The notes beneath the pieces were generated by a model that had not been told where the DNA came from, ran no database searches, and saw only the letters and a program-made list of their open reading frames with translations. Positions 7,822 to 14,364 of a stretch of 36,348 nucleotides of DNA are shown here, one piece after another (position 1 is the first letter of the stretch; each line of letters begins with the position of its first letter). The stretch spans positions 1 to 36,348 of the forward strand of contig JAJSAE010000031.1 in NCBI GenBank assembly GCA_024281315.1, written 5' to 3'. The position numbers were made by a program, and so were the translations under genes. The stretch is from an archaeon. Lineage in GTDB: Archaea; Thermoplasmatota; Thermoplasmata; JAJSAE01.

Positions 7822-8184
7822 TCACGCCCCGGGCAAAACCCTCCGAATAGCTTCGAGCACCTCATCCGCCTCGAACGGCTTTACAATAAAATCACACACA
7901 CCGATTTTTATGGCCTCTTTAAGAGAATCCCTGCTGTCAACAGCGCTTACCATAATTATTTTTGCCGAAGGATCGGACTCAAGTATTATTCTGGCCGCTT
8001 CGATGCCGTCAACTTCCGGCATTACTATGTCCATTGTCACAACATCCGGTTTTTCCTCCGTGTAGAGAGAGACCGCCTCTTCACCGTTCCCCGCTTCTAC
8101 TATCGCATAACCGGCGGGTTCTATTATGCTCCGCAAAACCGCACGCATAAATGGAGTATCATCCACTATCATCACCTTCTTCAT
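7822..8184 (-). CDS. cheY: CheY, chemotaxis response regulator
   Basis: The product has 120 residues, a single receiver domain. Asp8 and Asp9 bind Mg, Asp52 (VTMDIVMP) accepts phosphate from CheA, Ser80 occupies the switch Thr/Ser position and Lys102 (VKPF) is present. It is therefore expected to be active. The ATG overlaps the cheW stop in an ATGA (8181-8184), with GGAGG seven nt upstream. The gene lies between cheW and cheA in the operon. In archaea CheY-P acts on the archaellum motor through CheF; no cheF is in this window, so the output is not known. Confidence 0.95.
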   Translation of the reverse strand: MKKVMIVDDTPFMRAVLRSIIEPAGYAIVEAGNGEEAVSLYTEEKPDVVTMDIVMPEVDGIEAARIILESDPSAKIIMVSAVDSRDSLKEAIKIGVCDFIVKPFEADEVLEAIRRVLPGA

Positions 8185-8615
8185 ACTTCGGCCTCCAGCG
8201 CTTTTATAAGTCCCTCCTCGCTCAGGAATATGAGCGTCTCATCATCCTTCCTCAGCACGCCCACGAGCATATCCGCATCCCTATCGCGAGCAACAGGGAG
8301 CGGAGATATTTCGTCAGGGGTGTAATCCACAATATCCTCTACCTTGTCCACAACGAGACCGATACTCTTTCCTTCAAGATTCATCAATATTATGTCGGCT
8401 CTTTTGCTTCCCGTGATCCCCAGCAGGTCCCGCAGGTCAACCAGTACGGTCAGATTTCCCCGGATGTTAAGAATTCCCGTCAGATAGGATGGAGAACCGG
8501 GGATTGAAACCGGCCTTTTATTTTCCATCACGCCTTCTACCTCGGAGATATCTATGACATATCTCTCGCTTCCCATACTGAACATCAGTCCTTTTTGCGG
8601 GCCATTATCTCCCAT
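8181..8615 (-). CDS. cheW: CheW, receptor-kinase coupling protein
   Basis: The product has 144 residues. A CheW beta-barrel domain spans almost the whole protein, with family hallmarks RYVIDISEVEGVME, SPSYLTGILNIRG (the usual G-x-NxRG), PVxDLR-like VLVDLRDLLG and GLVVDKVEDI. It links the MCP signalling tip to the P5 domain of CheA. GGGAGGTGA lies just before ATG 8615, a near-perfect ribosome binding site, and the gene starts 15 nt after the MCP stop. It is one of two CheW folds in the operon, the other being CheA P5. Confidence 0.94.
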   Translation of the reverse strand: MGDNGPQKGLMFSMGSERYVIDISEVEGVMENKRPVSIPGSPSYLTGILNIRGNLTVLVDLRDLLGITGSKRADIILMNLEGKSIGLVVDKVEDIVDYTPDEISPLPVARDRDADMLVGVLRKDDETLIFLSEEGLIKALEAEV

Positions 8616-8630
8616 TGCTTCACCTCCCGT

Positions 8631-9995
8631 TCAGATGCCTGCGATAAAGGGGTCAACTCCGGTCGCAGCATCATTTCCCAGCGAGGGTACGGAATTGGAA
8701 GAGAAGTCCGAATCAGCATCCTTCAGGTTCTCCAGATATGTATGAAGTTCGTCCCCCACACTGACCAGTTCCTCGGAAAGCGCAGTTATCTCTTCAAGAG
8801 CTGTGGCCCGGTCCCGGTTTGTTTCGGTTATTTCCTGAGAGGCCACCTTTATATTCATGGTCAGTTCCGTTGCCTGAGGTATCAGAGAGATTATTTCCGA
8901 AGTAATGGAACCAAACTGCCGTACCGTATCACCAGCCTGACCGGTACGCTCCTTTACCTCCATCATGAGTTCCAGAACCGCCTGAACGCGCTCCAGAACC
9001 TCCTTCATGTTGTGGTTCCCCCCCTCTATCACTTTTATCGTTTCCTCCACACTCTCACTGGCTCTTCTGAAATTCTCTGCGTTCTGTTCATTAATGGATA
9101 CAATGTCTGCGGCAGCGGATTTGGACTCCTCCGCAAGCTTTCGTATCTCGCTGGCAACCACGGCAAAACCCTTTCCAGCCTCGCCTGCTCTGGCTGCCTC
9201 TATGGCAGCATTGAGGGCAAGCATGTTGGTCTGGTCGGCAATGCTGTTTATCACATCAACCGTTATGCCGATTCTGTTTTGACTCAGAAGAATGACTTCC
9301 ATGGAGCTGCGAAGGTCTTCAAGACCTTCTGCGATTGCATCAAGCGTCTTCCTTGTCTCGGAACCGAGAGTTCCCAGTTCGCTGGCCGTAGAATATGTAT
9401 GGTCTATGGCATCCAGAAGTTCCGATGTGTTTTCTATCATGGGGTCAAGGTCCTCCTTTGCGCCTGCCGCCAGCGAGTTGATGTTCTCCAGCAGTTCGGC
9501 ATCCTTTTCTATGCTGGCACTGATGGATTGAGTCTTGGAGGTTATCTCTTCCGCTCCAGATGTCGCCTCTTCCATGGAAGAAGCCATCTCTTCGGCGTAG
9601 GAGTGAAGGCGGGCAGCAAGGTCTTTCATGGATGTGTGATTCCTACATATAACCTCCATAAGGCGGTTGAAATTACGCATTACGGGAGCGAATTCTCCCT
9701 GTATCCGAGAGACCTTTGCTTTCGAATAAGAGCCGCTGGCTGCCATTTCAATAGCAGTGGAAAGCTCCTGAAGATGGCCTAAAATGCCATGTACCACCAT
9801 CCGATAAATGGAATAAAACAAAACCATGGCCGAAATCAAAAGCACTGTTGTTTGAAGAAGAAGTAATAAATGACCGGAACTGAAGGCACTTCCATCATAG
9901 ATGTCAACTATTAATAAATCTGCATACATCAATACCACAGTAGCCATCAGCAAAGCCATTGTCAATCTGAGCCGGTTCTTCATATTTATTTTCAA
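8631..9995 (-). CDS. Methyl-accepting chemotaxis protein without a large sensor domain
   Basis: The product has 454 residues. The TTG at 9995 is preferred over ATG 9983 because GAGGTGAT (9999-10006) is correctly spaced for the TTG and too far from the ATG. Two transmembrane helices (about 11-30 and 43-64) enclose only about 12 residues outside, so there is no ordinary extracytoplasmic sensor. A HAMP-like stretch (about 66-118) leads to the coiled-coil signalling domain, whose tip is the conserved [19 protein letters not shown] followed by [18 protein letters not shown]. Possible methylation sites include EEATSGAEE and ATALEEI. It should build a receptor array with CheW and CheA at the membrane. 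Sensing may come from the membrane itself, from a partner protein or from cytoplasmic signals. It is the first large gene of the che operon. Confidence 0.93.
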   Translation of the reverse strand: MKINMKNRLRLTMALLMATVVLMYADLLIVDIYDGSAFSSGHLLLLLQTTVLLISAMVLFYSIYRMVVHGILGHLQELSTAIEMAASGSYSKAKVSRIQGEFAPVMRNFNRLMEVICRNHTSMKDLAARLHSYAEEMASSMEEATSGAEEITSKTQSISASIEKDAELLENINSLAAGAKEDLDPMIENTSELLDAIDHTYSTASELGTLGSETRKTLDAIAEGLEDLRSSMEVILLSQNRIGITVDVINSIADQTNMLALNAAIEAARAGEAGKGFAVVASEIRKLAEESKSAAADIVSINEQNAENFRRASESVEETIKVIEGGNHNMKEVLERVQAVLELMMEVKERTGQAGDTVRQFGSITSEIISLIPQATELTMNIKVASQEITETNRDRATALEEITALSEELVSVGDELHTYLENLKDADSDFSSNSVPSLGNDAATGVDPFIAGI

Positions 9996-9999
9996 ATTA

Positions 10000-10056
10000 T
10001 CACCTCGTTTGATGGTTAATGATTCCAGTCACGACTATATGAATATGAGCCGTCAA
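10000..10056 (-). CDS. Possible 18-codon leader ORF before the MCP gene
   Basis: On the minus strand GAGGTGAT (10059-10066) is followed two bases later by TTG 10056, nearly the same context as the MCP start itself. The frame encodes [18 protein letters not shown] and ends in a TGA (10000-10002) that lies inside the ribosome binding site of the MCP gene. This layout would couple MCP translation to that of a leader peptide. It could instead be a fossil duplication of the start region. Evidence is only positional. Confidence 0.35.
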   Translation of the reverse strand: MTAHIHIVVTGIINHQTR

Positions 10057-10084
10057 TTATCACCTCTGATAACCTACGGAGTTC

Positions 10085-10095
10085 TTTTTTAAAGG
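10085..10095. promoter_or_regulatory. Shared TATA element between the che operon and the KaiC-like gene
   Basis: TTTTTTAAAGG contains the symmetric core TTTAAA (10088-10093). Read leftward, start of transcription about 26 nt away falls just before the leader ORF of the MCP gene. Read rightward, it falls near 10116, 18 nt before the KaiC-like ATG. One element could thus drive both directions; an alternative minus-strand TATA (CATATAG, about 10035) exists closer to the MCP gene. Confidence 0.45.
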
Positions 10096-10133
10096 TAAGG
10101 GAGGATAAGGGAGACAGTAGAGAGACGATAAAT

Positions 10134-10892
10134 ATGAATGTAAAGAGAATACCATCGGGAATTCCGGGTCTTGACAGTCGCATAGAAGGCGGTTTTCCCA
10201 TTAACTCAACCATCGTTATGCTCTCCGACGCTAGCAATTACACGGAGATGACACTTCAGCAGTTCGCCCATCAGGGATTGATGGACGGGCACCCTGCACT
10301 ATACATCACTATTTCCCGTCCACCGGAAAAGGTCATGACAAGCATGAGACTTCAGGGAATGGATGTGGATAAATACGCGGAGAGCAGGAGGCTCGTATTC
10401 GTGGACCTGTATTCCAGAGTGGACTTCATGCAGGAGGATGACGAAGAACTGCCCGCCGTAGAGGAAAATGTAGTGAGCATCCAGGACATAGATAGTCCGG
10501 AGATGGTGATGATGGCGATAAACGCCGGCCTCGGAACACTGGGGGATCTGGATAACATACGGATGGTAGTGGACAGCACGCAGGAGATACTCTCCGGACT
10601 GAGCATGATCGAATTCCTGAGGTTCTGGAGAACAGTGGGAAACAATCTTTCTAGATATGACCTGAATATTTTCTTCAATTTCCCCACTGGCATAAAGGAG
10701 GATTTTTTCAAAGGGGCGGCCCATCACGCCGATGTCATCCTGCGCCTCACGAGGCACAAGGACGGGCCAGTGACGAAAACACATTTGCAGATTGACAAAA
10801 TGAGATTCACATGCCTTGATGACAGTGGATTGCTCGAATTAAGCATGGAGGACAAACGGGCCAAGGTCTTCAACTACAATAAGATAAGGTGA
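10134..10892 (+). CDS. KaiC-like RecA-fold protein lacking the P-loop lysine
   Basis: The product has 252 residues. It opens with the KaiC entry motif GIPGLDSRIEGGFP (residues 9-22), but where family members have GxxGxGKT this protein has SDASNYTEM (31-39), so neither the Gly pattern nor the Lys and Thr remain. The Walker B-like strand IRMVVDST is present. An acidic insertion lies near 101-110. It is therefore a RecA-fold pseudo-ATPase or binds nucleotide unusually. Family members include KaiC, RadA-like proteins and the archaellum protein ArlH/FlaH; ArlH is a possible alternative but no other archaellum gene is nearby. It is divergent from the che operon and shares its promoter region, which suggests a role linked to chemosensing. 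The region before ATG 10134 is purine-rich (GAGAGACGAT) with only a weak ribosome binding site. Confidence 0.75.
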   Translation: MNVKRIPSGIPGLDSRIEGGFPINSTIVMLSDASNYTEMTLQQFAHQGLMDGHPALYITISRPPEKVMTSMRLQGMDVDKYAESRRLVFVDLYSRVDFMQEDDEELPAVEENVVSIQDIDSPEMVMMAINAGLGTLGDLDNIRMVVDSTQEILSGLSMIEFLRFWRTVGNNLSRYDLNIFFNFPTGIKEDFFKGAAHHADVILRLTRHKDGPVTKTHLQIDKMRFTCLDDSGLLELSMEDKRAKVFNYNKIR

Positions 10893-11128
10893 TAACAGAG
10901 TATGAAATTCATGAAGACACCAGTTCGGAAGCAAAATATTCCTTAGCCGCTCGAATCATTTCTATGTCTTGCTTGATATTTTATATAGTGTCCGAACCCA
11001 GACAAAATGTCAGAATCTGACGAGGGGGCATAATCCTCATTAAATCAAAGTGCAACTCACTTGAGCCTTTCGGGTGACATATCACCCCGGACCCGTTTCA
11101 AGATTACACTGATAAAAAGCTCCTGTCG
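10893..11128. other. Gap with several inverted repeats, possible small RNA
   Basis: A TATA box TTTTATATA (10979-10987) stands 26 nt before GTCAGAATCTGAC (11009-11021), a perfect inverted repeat. Downstream are a GAGG/CCTC pair and a nested structure in which GGGTGA and TCACCC pair around CATA (about 11070-11085) inside CTTGA/TCAAG arms. A structured transcript beginning near 11009 is plausible, but no clear plus-strand terminator is seen. A T5 run on the minus strand (about 11114-11118) would end the cheY transcript coming from the right. Confidence 0.3.
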
Positions 11129-11575
11129 TCATACCCCCAAAAAGACGCGGCGGTCGCTTTCAGGATCCTCCCGAAGAATTCCGCCGAAGCTTTCTCTTGA
11201 CCCGTCCACCTGACGCCTTAGCATTTCGAGGGAATGAAACACCTCAAGAACCCTCTCTCTGGAGAAGGGCTTGACAACATAGTCCCACGCACCCATCTTC
11301 AGGGCCTTCCTTATAAGAGTCTTCTGATTAAGAGCTGAGCATATTATGACAGTGGCAAAGGGATCTTCATCTAGTATGCGGCCAAGAGCGGTTATACCGT
11401 CCATCTGGGGCATGACAACATCCATGGTAACTACATCGGGCTTAATCTTTTTATACATATCGATGGCTTCAATTCCATTACCGGCCTCTCCTACTACCCT
11501 GTGACCGTCCGAAGCAACTATGTCGCCTAGCACCTTTCTCATGAAGGGCGTATCATCTACTACAAGCACATTCAT
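11129..11575 (-). CDS. Second CheY-type response regulator with C-terminal tail
   Basis: The product has 148 residues from ATG 11575, preceded by GGGAGAG; an upstream ATG at 11590 would add five residues. The receiver domain is complete: Asp7 and Asp8, phospho-acceptor Asp52 (VTMDVVMP), Ser80 and Lys102 (VKPF). About 25 extra residues follow the receiver fold, polar and charged, with no recognised output domain. It is closely similar to the operon CheY, so the pair probably arose by duplication. It may serve as a phosphate sink or as a second output of CheA. A minus-strand TATA (AATAAATAC, about 11610-11618) gives it its own promoter. It converges on the KaiC-like gene across the 236-nt gap. 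Confidence 0.9.
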   Translation of the reverse strand: MNVLVVDDTPFMRKVLGDIVASDGHRVVGEAGNGIEAIDMYKKIKPDVVTMDVVMPQMDGITALGRILDEDPFATVIICSALNQKTLIRKALKMGAWDYVVKPFSRERVLEVFHSLEMLRRQVDGSRESFGGILREDPESDRRVFLGV

Positions 11576-11639
11576 ATTTCTCTCCCGCATACTCTATTGT
11601 CGCAGGAAGTATTTATTCTTTTTGCATGGTTTGTTGTGA

Positions 11640-11854
11640 TGTCCTATCCCGAAATTATTTAAGTAGTAAGTGACCCATCCTGCCAGATATACCAGACTTA
11701 CTGTCATTTAGTTTGCCATAACGCTCCTTTTCCACACAGATATGACAAAGCCAATTCAGAGAAAAATTCTCCGAATGATGGCTGGCCGTAGGATTGGATG
11801 AGAAGCGCCACATAACGAAAAGAGGGGCATGTAAAAAGAGGTCGGGATATTGCA
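11640..11854 (+). mobile_element. Short IS-derived element, copy 1
   Basis: It begins TGTCCTATCCCGAAATTATT, the same 23 nt as the start of copy 2 at 16775, and ends in TCGGGATATTGCA, an imperfect inverted repeat of its beginning. Inside is a short frame fragment QRKILRMM matching QRKILWIM in copy 2, which looks like the first residues of an IS transposase, and a block (about 11801-11836) that also matches copy 2. No transposase gene is left, so it is a non-autonomous or decayed derivative of a DNA transposon. Flanking target duplications are not evident. Confidence 0.6.
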
Positions 11855-11902
11855 TCAAGGGAAAAGAGATATAAGACAGGTCGGGTTGTGTGAATGGGTC
11901 GG

Positions 11903-11970
11903 AAAAATAGTCCGGGCAGGAATAGTCAGCCGAAGCAGCACCCCAACGGGCCTTGCGCCCATTCCTACCC
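11903..11970 (-). ncRNA. Candidate 68-nt structured small RNA
   Basis: The ends pair perfectly on the minus strand: GGGTAGGAAT (11970-11961) with ATTCCTGCCC (11923-11914), ten pairs including a G-U that would be a mismatch on the plus strand. An inner hairpin GGGC-GCAAG-GCCC follows the first arm, and a GTTGG/CTGAC pairing is possible in the second half. A U5 run (11907-11903) follows the closing stem like a terminator. A TATA box (TTATATAT, 11993-12000 on the minus strand) lies about 26 nt before the first base, the normal archaeal spacing. Promoter, fold and terminator agree in strand and position. The family is not recognised; it is not a tRNA. Confidence 0.5.
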
Positions 11971-11990
11971 GTATCAACCCCACCTAGTCA

Positions 11991-12000
11991 AAATATATAA
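11991..12000. promoter_or_regulatory. Two-way TATA element
   Basis: AAATATATAA reads as a TATA box on both strands. Leftward it is correctly placed for the candidate small RNA starting at 11970. Rightward it would start a transcript near 12022, within the first 85-bp repeat unit. Confidence 0.45.
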
Positions 12001-12240
12001 GGGGGTAGGCATCCAGCGCACTCGAACCGGTTGGTGTTGCGCTTAAGACTACCCCTGCACCATCCAATTGCAAAAACCCTATATGTGGGGGCGTCAATCA
12101 GCGCACTTGAACCGGTTGGTGTTGCGCTTAAGACTACCCCTGCACCATCCAATTGCAAAAACCCTATATGTGGGGGCGTCAATCAGCGCACTTGAACCGG
12201 TTGGTGTTGCGCTTAAGACTACCCCTGCACCATCCAATTG
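12001..12240 (+). repeat. Array of 85-bp tandem repeats next to tRNA-Leu
   Basis: Three units begin with GGGGG at 12001, 12087 and 12172. The last two are identical over their shared length with an 85-bp period; the first is 86 bp and differs near its start; the third stops at 12240. Each has a TATA-like CCCTATATGT (ahead of units 2 and 3), an inner stem AGCGCA/TGCGCT, and GACTACCCCTGCA, the exact reverse complement of TGCAGGGGTAGTC at the 5' end of the adjacent tRNA-Leu. In the last unit this makes a 13-bp hairpin with the tRNA start across a 16-nt loop. There are no spacers of equal length, so it is not CRISPR. Confidence 0.75.
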
Positions 12241-12246
12241 CCCCAT

Positions 12247-12331
12247 GCAGGGGTAGTCAAGCATGGCCAACGGCGCAGGACTTAAGATCCTGTCCTTCAG
12301 AGGTTCGAGGGTTCGAATCCCTCCCCCTGCA
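12247..12331 (+). tRNA. tRNA-Leu (UAA anticodon)
   Basis: This is an 85-nt class II tRNA. The acceptor stem is GCAGGGG (12247-12253) with CCCCTGC (12324-12330) and A as discriminator base. The D-arm follows TA, the anticodon stem CAGGA/TCCTG encloses CTTAAGA giving anticodon TAA, a long variable arm follows, and the T-arm is GAGGG-TTCGAAT-CCCTC. CCA is not encoded. A T5 run follows at 12334-12338. The last repeat unit lies 7 nt upstream and its TATA-like site is about 80 nt before the tRNA, so the primary transcript may have a leader that can pair with the tRNA 5' end. An integrase gene lies 0.6 kb downstream, and tRNA genes are usual integration sites. Confidence 0.95.
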
Positions 12332-12348
12332 TATTTTTACCCGCAAAA

Positions 12349-12356
12349 TTTAAATA
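12349..12356 (+). promoter_or_regulatory. TATA box for a leaderless regulator gene
   Basis: TTTAAATA is centred about 26 nt before ATG 12378, so transcription should start at or next to the start codon. The context TTAAATAGTA ... GGTAGTATG is repeated almost exactly before the gene at 13966. Confidence 0.65.
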
Positions 12357-12377
12357 GTAGAATGCTGTTTAGGTAGT

Positions 12378-12866
12378 ATGGACCAGCGAAAGAAGGGCTA
12401 TAAGCCAAAATCTAAAGAGTGGGTAATTGATGTGTATTTGCCCTCCCAAAAAATGAAGGAGGAATGGGGTAAGTCGGCAAAAAAACACAGGATGTCGAGA
12501 ACAAAATTTGTTATCTACGCAGTGGAGGAATACCTTCAGCGGAAGGCCATGGAAATGGCAGGGATTAAAAGATACGAACTGGCAAGGGAGTTGGAATCTC
12601 TAAGAAAAGAAAATGAGAAACTGAAAGAAGAAAAACACATACTGGAGCTCCTAACACAGAACATGGAGAGAGAGCTAGCCATGAGGCGGTTCGATAGGAC
12701 CGGGGATGAGCTTATGAAGATAAGAAAACCTGACAGAAGCCTGATATACTCTCTCCGGAAGAAAGAGGCCATGAGTAGCGAGGAGATTCTGGAGGTTCTC
12801 GGTGTATCCAACATATCGGATGAGAGCGTAGTGGCCTCCATAAATGCGGACCTTGAGGCTCTATAA
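12378..12866 (+). CDS. RHH-like/coiled-coil regulator, stopped short
   Basis: The product has 162 residues. The N-terminal part (about 15-52: VIDVYLP, then a Trp, then SRTKFVIYAVEEYL) resembles a ribbon-helix-helix DNA-binding domain. A coiled coil follows (about 65-110, Glu/Lys-rich heptads), then a small C-terminal helical domain with EEILEVLG. The layout is the same as the minus-strand gene at 14309-14842. That relative continues with FGFVEFDGKYWRW, and here, just past the TAA at 12864-12866, the same frame reads GVVVFDGSKWRWNLG up to a TGA at 12918-12920. The gene thus appears to have lost about 17 residues to an in-frame stop. It is probably a leaderless transcript and lies directly before the integrase, suggesting element-specific control. 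Confidence 0.75.
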   Translation: MDQRKKGYKPKSKEWVIDVYLPSQKMKEEWGKSAKKHRMSRTKFVIYAVEEYLQRKAMEMAGIKRYELARELESLRKENEKLKEEKHILELLTQNMERELAMRRFDRTGDELMKIRKPDRSLIYSLRKKEAMSSEEILEVLGVSNISDESVVASINADLEAL

Positions 12867-12912
12867 CTGGCAGGCGTGGTCGTTTTCGACGGAAGCAAAT
12901 GGAGGTGGAACC

Positions 12913-13848
12913 TTGGCTGATGGAGAACTTATCAGAGTGCTCAGAGATTTCGAAAAGGATGCAAAATTAAGGGGGCTGGCACCGGAGACCATATACAGGT
13001 ACAGAACTCCCATAAAAGACCTCATATCTCTTCTTGAAGAAAACGAGCTTGGCTTCGATGCCCTGGACAAAGAACTATTAAAGGAATTCCTTACACAGGA
13101 GCAAGGGAGAGGAATATCAGAAACGACACTGATGAACTACTTTTCCGCTCTTTCCTCCTTCTACGACTACATGCAGTTCGAAGGGATTGTGATAACAAAC
13201 TCCATACCGCTTTTCAGAAAGAGATACCTGCGCAGATACAAGACCGACAAAAGACCAGAGGAAAGAAAACTCCTAACCGTGAGCGAGATGGCAAGGCTCA
13301 TAAATCACATAATGGACCCAAGGGCTAAAGCCATAGCCATATTGCTCGCAAAAACAGGGATACGAAAGGGGGAACTAATATCCATTGATATGGATGACAT
13401 TAACTGGGAGAACTACTCTCTAACACTAAAAAAGAAGGCGAAGCGAAGCAACAGAACCGTCTTTTTCGATGAAGAATGTGCCATCGTGCTTCGACGATGG
13501 ATAAGAATGAGAGAGAGGCTGGGTGTTCCAGAGGAGTGTAGGGCTCTTTTTGTGAACTATAACAGCAGGAACAGGATAGACAAAAACAGGGTTTATGACG
13601 ATATTGTAAAGCCAGCCACTGTGCTTGGTTTCCATAACCCGGATTCAGACAGATTGAGCGACCACTTCAGCCCACATGCATTCCGGCACTGGTTCACCAC
13701 ATGGCTTCTCAGAAATGGAATGTCGAGGGATTATGTCAAAGAGCTCAGAGGGGATAGCAGACAGGAAGCCATAGACATCTACAACCACATAGACATGGAG
13801 GATCTTAGGAAGGAATACCTGTTAAGAATCCCAAAACTGGGAATATGA
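12913..13848 (+). CDS. Tyrosine recombinase / integrase
   Basis: The product has 311 residues from TTG 12913, chosen because GGAGGTG (12901-12907) is five bases before it; an ATG at 12844 would add 23 unlikely residues. An N-terminal SAM-like core-binding domain (about 5-90, with TIYRYRTPIKDL) precedes the catalytic domain. Active-site residues are Arg151 (TGIRKGE), a Lys in the KKKAKR hairpin (about 173-177), His255 and Arg258 (HAFRHWF) and the nucleophile Tyr290 (IDIYNHID). The usual His/Trp of the LGH motif is replaced in RGD (Asp281), as in a number of archaeal recombinases. It should catalyse site-specific integration or excision. Its neighbours, a tRNA-Leu gene upstream and two element-type regulators, indicate an integrative element rather than the housekeeping XerA, though XerA remains possible. 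Confidence 0.88.
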   Translation: MADGELIRVLRDFEKDAKLRGLAPETIYRYRTPIKDLISLLEENELGFDALDKELLKEFLTQEQGRGISETTLMNYFSALSSFYDYMQFEGIVITNSIPLFRKRYLRRYKTDKRPEERKLLTVSEMARLINHIMDPRAKAIAILLAKTGIRKGELISIDMDDINWENYSLTLKKKAKRSNRTVFFDEECAIVLRRWIRMRERLGVPEECRALFVNYNSRNRIDKNRVYDDIVKPATVLGFHNPDSDRLSDHFSPHAFRHWFTTWLLRNGMSRDYVKELRGDSRQEAIDIYNHIDMEDLRKEYLLRIPKLGI

Positions 13849-13896
13849 ATGGGCTGAAAATATCAATGTCGGATTTGTCAAAAAATCGCTTTGATT

Positions 13897-13920
13897 TCGC
13901 TTTTTCCACGGAAAAAGCGA
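13897..13920. promoter_or_regulatory. Perfect 11-bp inverted repeat
   Basis: TCGCTTTTTCC and GGAAAAAGCGA are perfect complements with a two-base centre. The repeat lies between the integrase stop and the TATA box at 13936. It could be an operator or a terminator stem; no T-run follows, which favours an operator. A related half (TCGCTTTGATTTCGC) lies directly before it. Confidence 0.45.
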
Positions 13921-13935
13921 CAATGGATAGAAAAA

Positions 13936-13943
13936 CTTAAATA
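13936..13943 (+). promoter_or_regulatory. TATA box for a leaderless small gene
   Basis: CTTAAATA is centred about 26 nt before ATG 13966. The following TAGTA and the GGTAGTTATG at the start match the promoter-start region of the gene at 12378, which suggests shared regulation. Confidence 0.6.
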
Positions 13944-13965
13944 GTAATTTGCCGATGTGGTAGTT

Positions 13966-14364
13966 ATGTCACCGAAAAACGAGATTAAACAAGCGGGAGA
14001 AAACAGAGTAACATACCTGAGCCTGCTACTGAACGATCCAACCATTATAGAGATAACAGAGCCATACATCCAGGTGAGCGGCAGCCTCGCAGCCTACTTC
14101 CCGAAAGAAGAGCTTGTTCTGCTGCGCCAGACGATAGCGATACACGCAAGCTCAGCTAGGACCATGAATACCGAGATAAAATATGGAGATACAGTAAGGG
14201 TCATGCTGGACGAGAACGGTACGGCTAGAATTGTCGGGATTCCTCGATTCTGGAAGAATATAGACGGATTGCACCACCTCATGAAGCGGATGGGATACAC
14301 AATAAGAGCTAAAAAACCCAACGCCAGTATTTCCCGTCGAATTCCACAAACCCGAAATCCATGA
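13966..14364 (+). CDS. Small element-encoded protein of unknown function
   Basis: The product has 132 residues from ATG 13966; a GTG at 13957 is possible but lies upstream of the predicted transcription start, so the ATG of a leaderless message fits better. No family is recognised. The middle (about 60-90, NTEIKYGDTVRVMLDENGTA) looks like a run of beta strands of the AbrB or OB type, and the last 40 residues are basic, ending RRIPQTRNP, consistent with nucleic-acid binding. The 3' end overlaps the convergent gene at 14309 by 56 nt. It is likely part of the integrase-bearing unit because it shares the promoter pattern of the gene at 12378. Confidence 0.6.
   Translation: MSPKNEIKQAGENRVTYLSLLLNDPTIIEITEPYIQVSGSLAAYFPKEELVLLRQTIAIHASSARTMNTEIKYGDTVRVMLDENGTARIVGIPRFWKNIDGLHHLMKRMGYTIRAKKPNASISRRIPQTRNP

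Noticed and set aside
7818-7865. N-terminal extension of CheA to ATG 7865
   Set aside because: The extra 16 residues are the cheY 3' end read in another frame and do not resemble CheA; ATG 7817 gives the usual N-terminus.
10016-10237. 73-codon minus-strand open frame over the che/KaiC-like promoter region
   Set aside because: It is largely the antisense of the KaiC-like gene start and has no start signal.
11009-11040. CTGACGAG resembling the conserved core of a hammerhead ribozyme
   Set aside because: The matching GAAA after the second stem is absent; the corresponding position reads ATTAAA, so the core cannot form.
12001-12060. A second tRNA on the minus strand of the repeat units (starts GCAGGGGTAG and contains GGTTCGAG)
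   Set aside because: No T-stem or anticodon stem can be formed around the TTCGAG loop, so it is at most a tRNA-like relic.
12001-12240. Direct repeats as a CRISPR array
   Set aside because: The 85-bp units are contiguous with no variable spacers, and no cas gene is nearby.
12844-12912. ATG 12844 as start of the integrase
   Set aside because: It lies inside the upstream gene, has no ribosome binding site, and a perfect GGAGGTG precedes TTG 12913.
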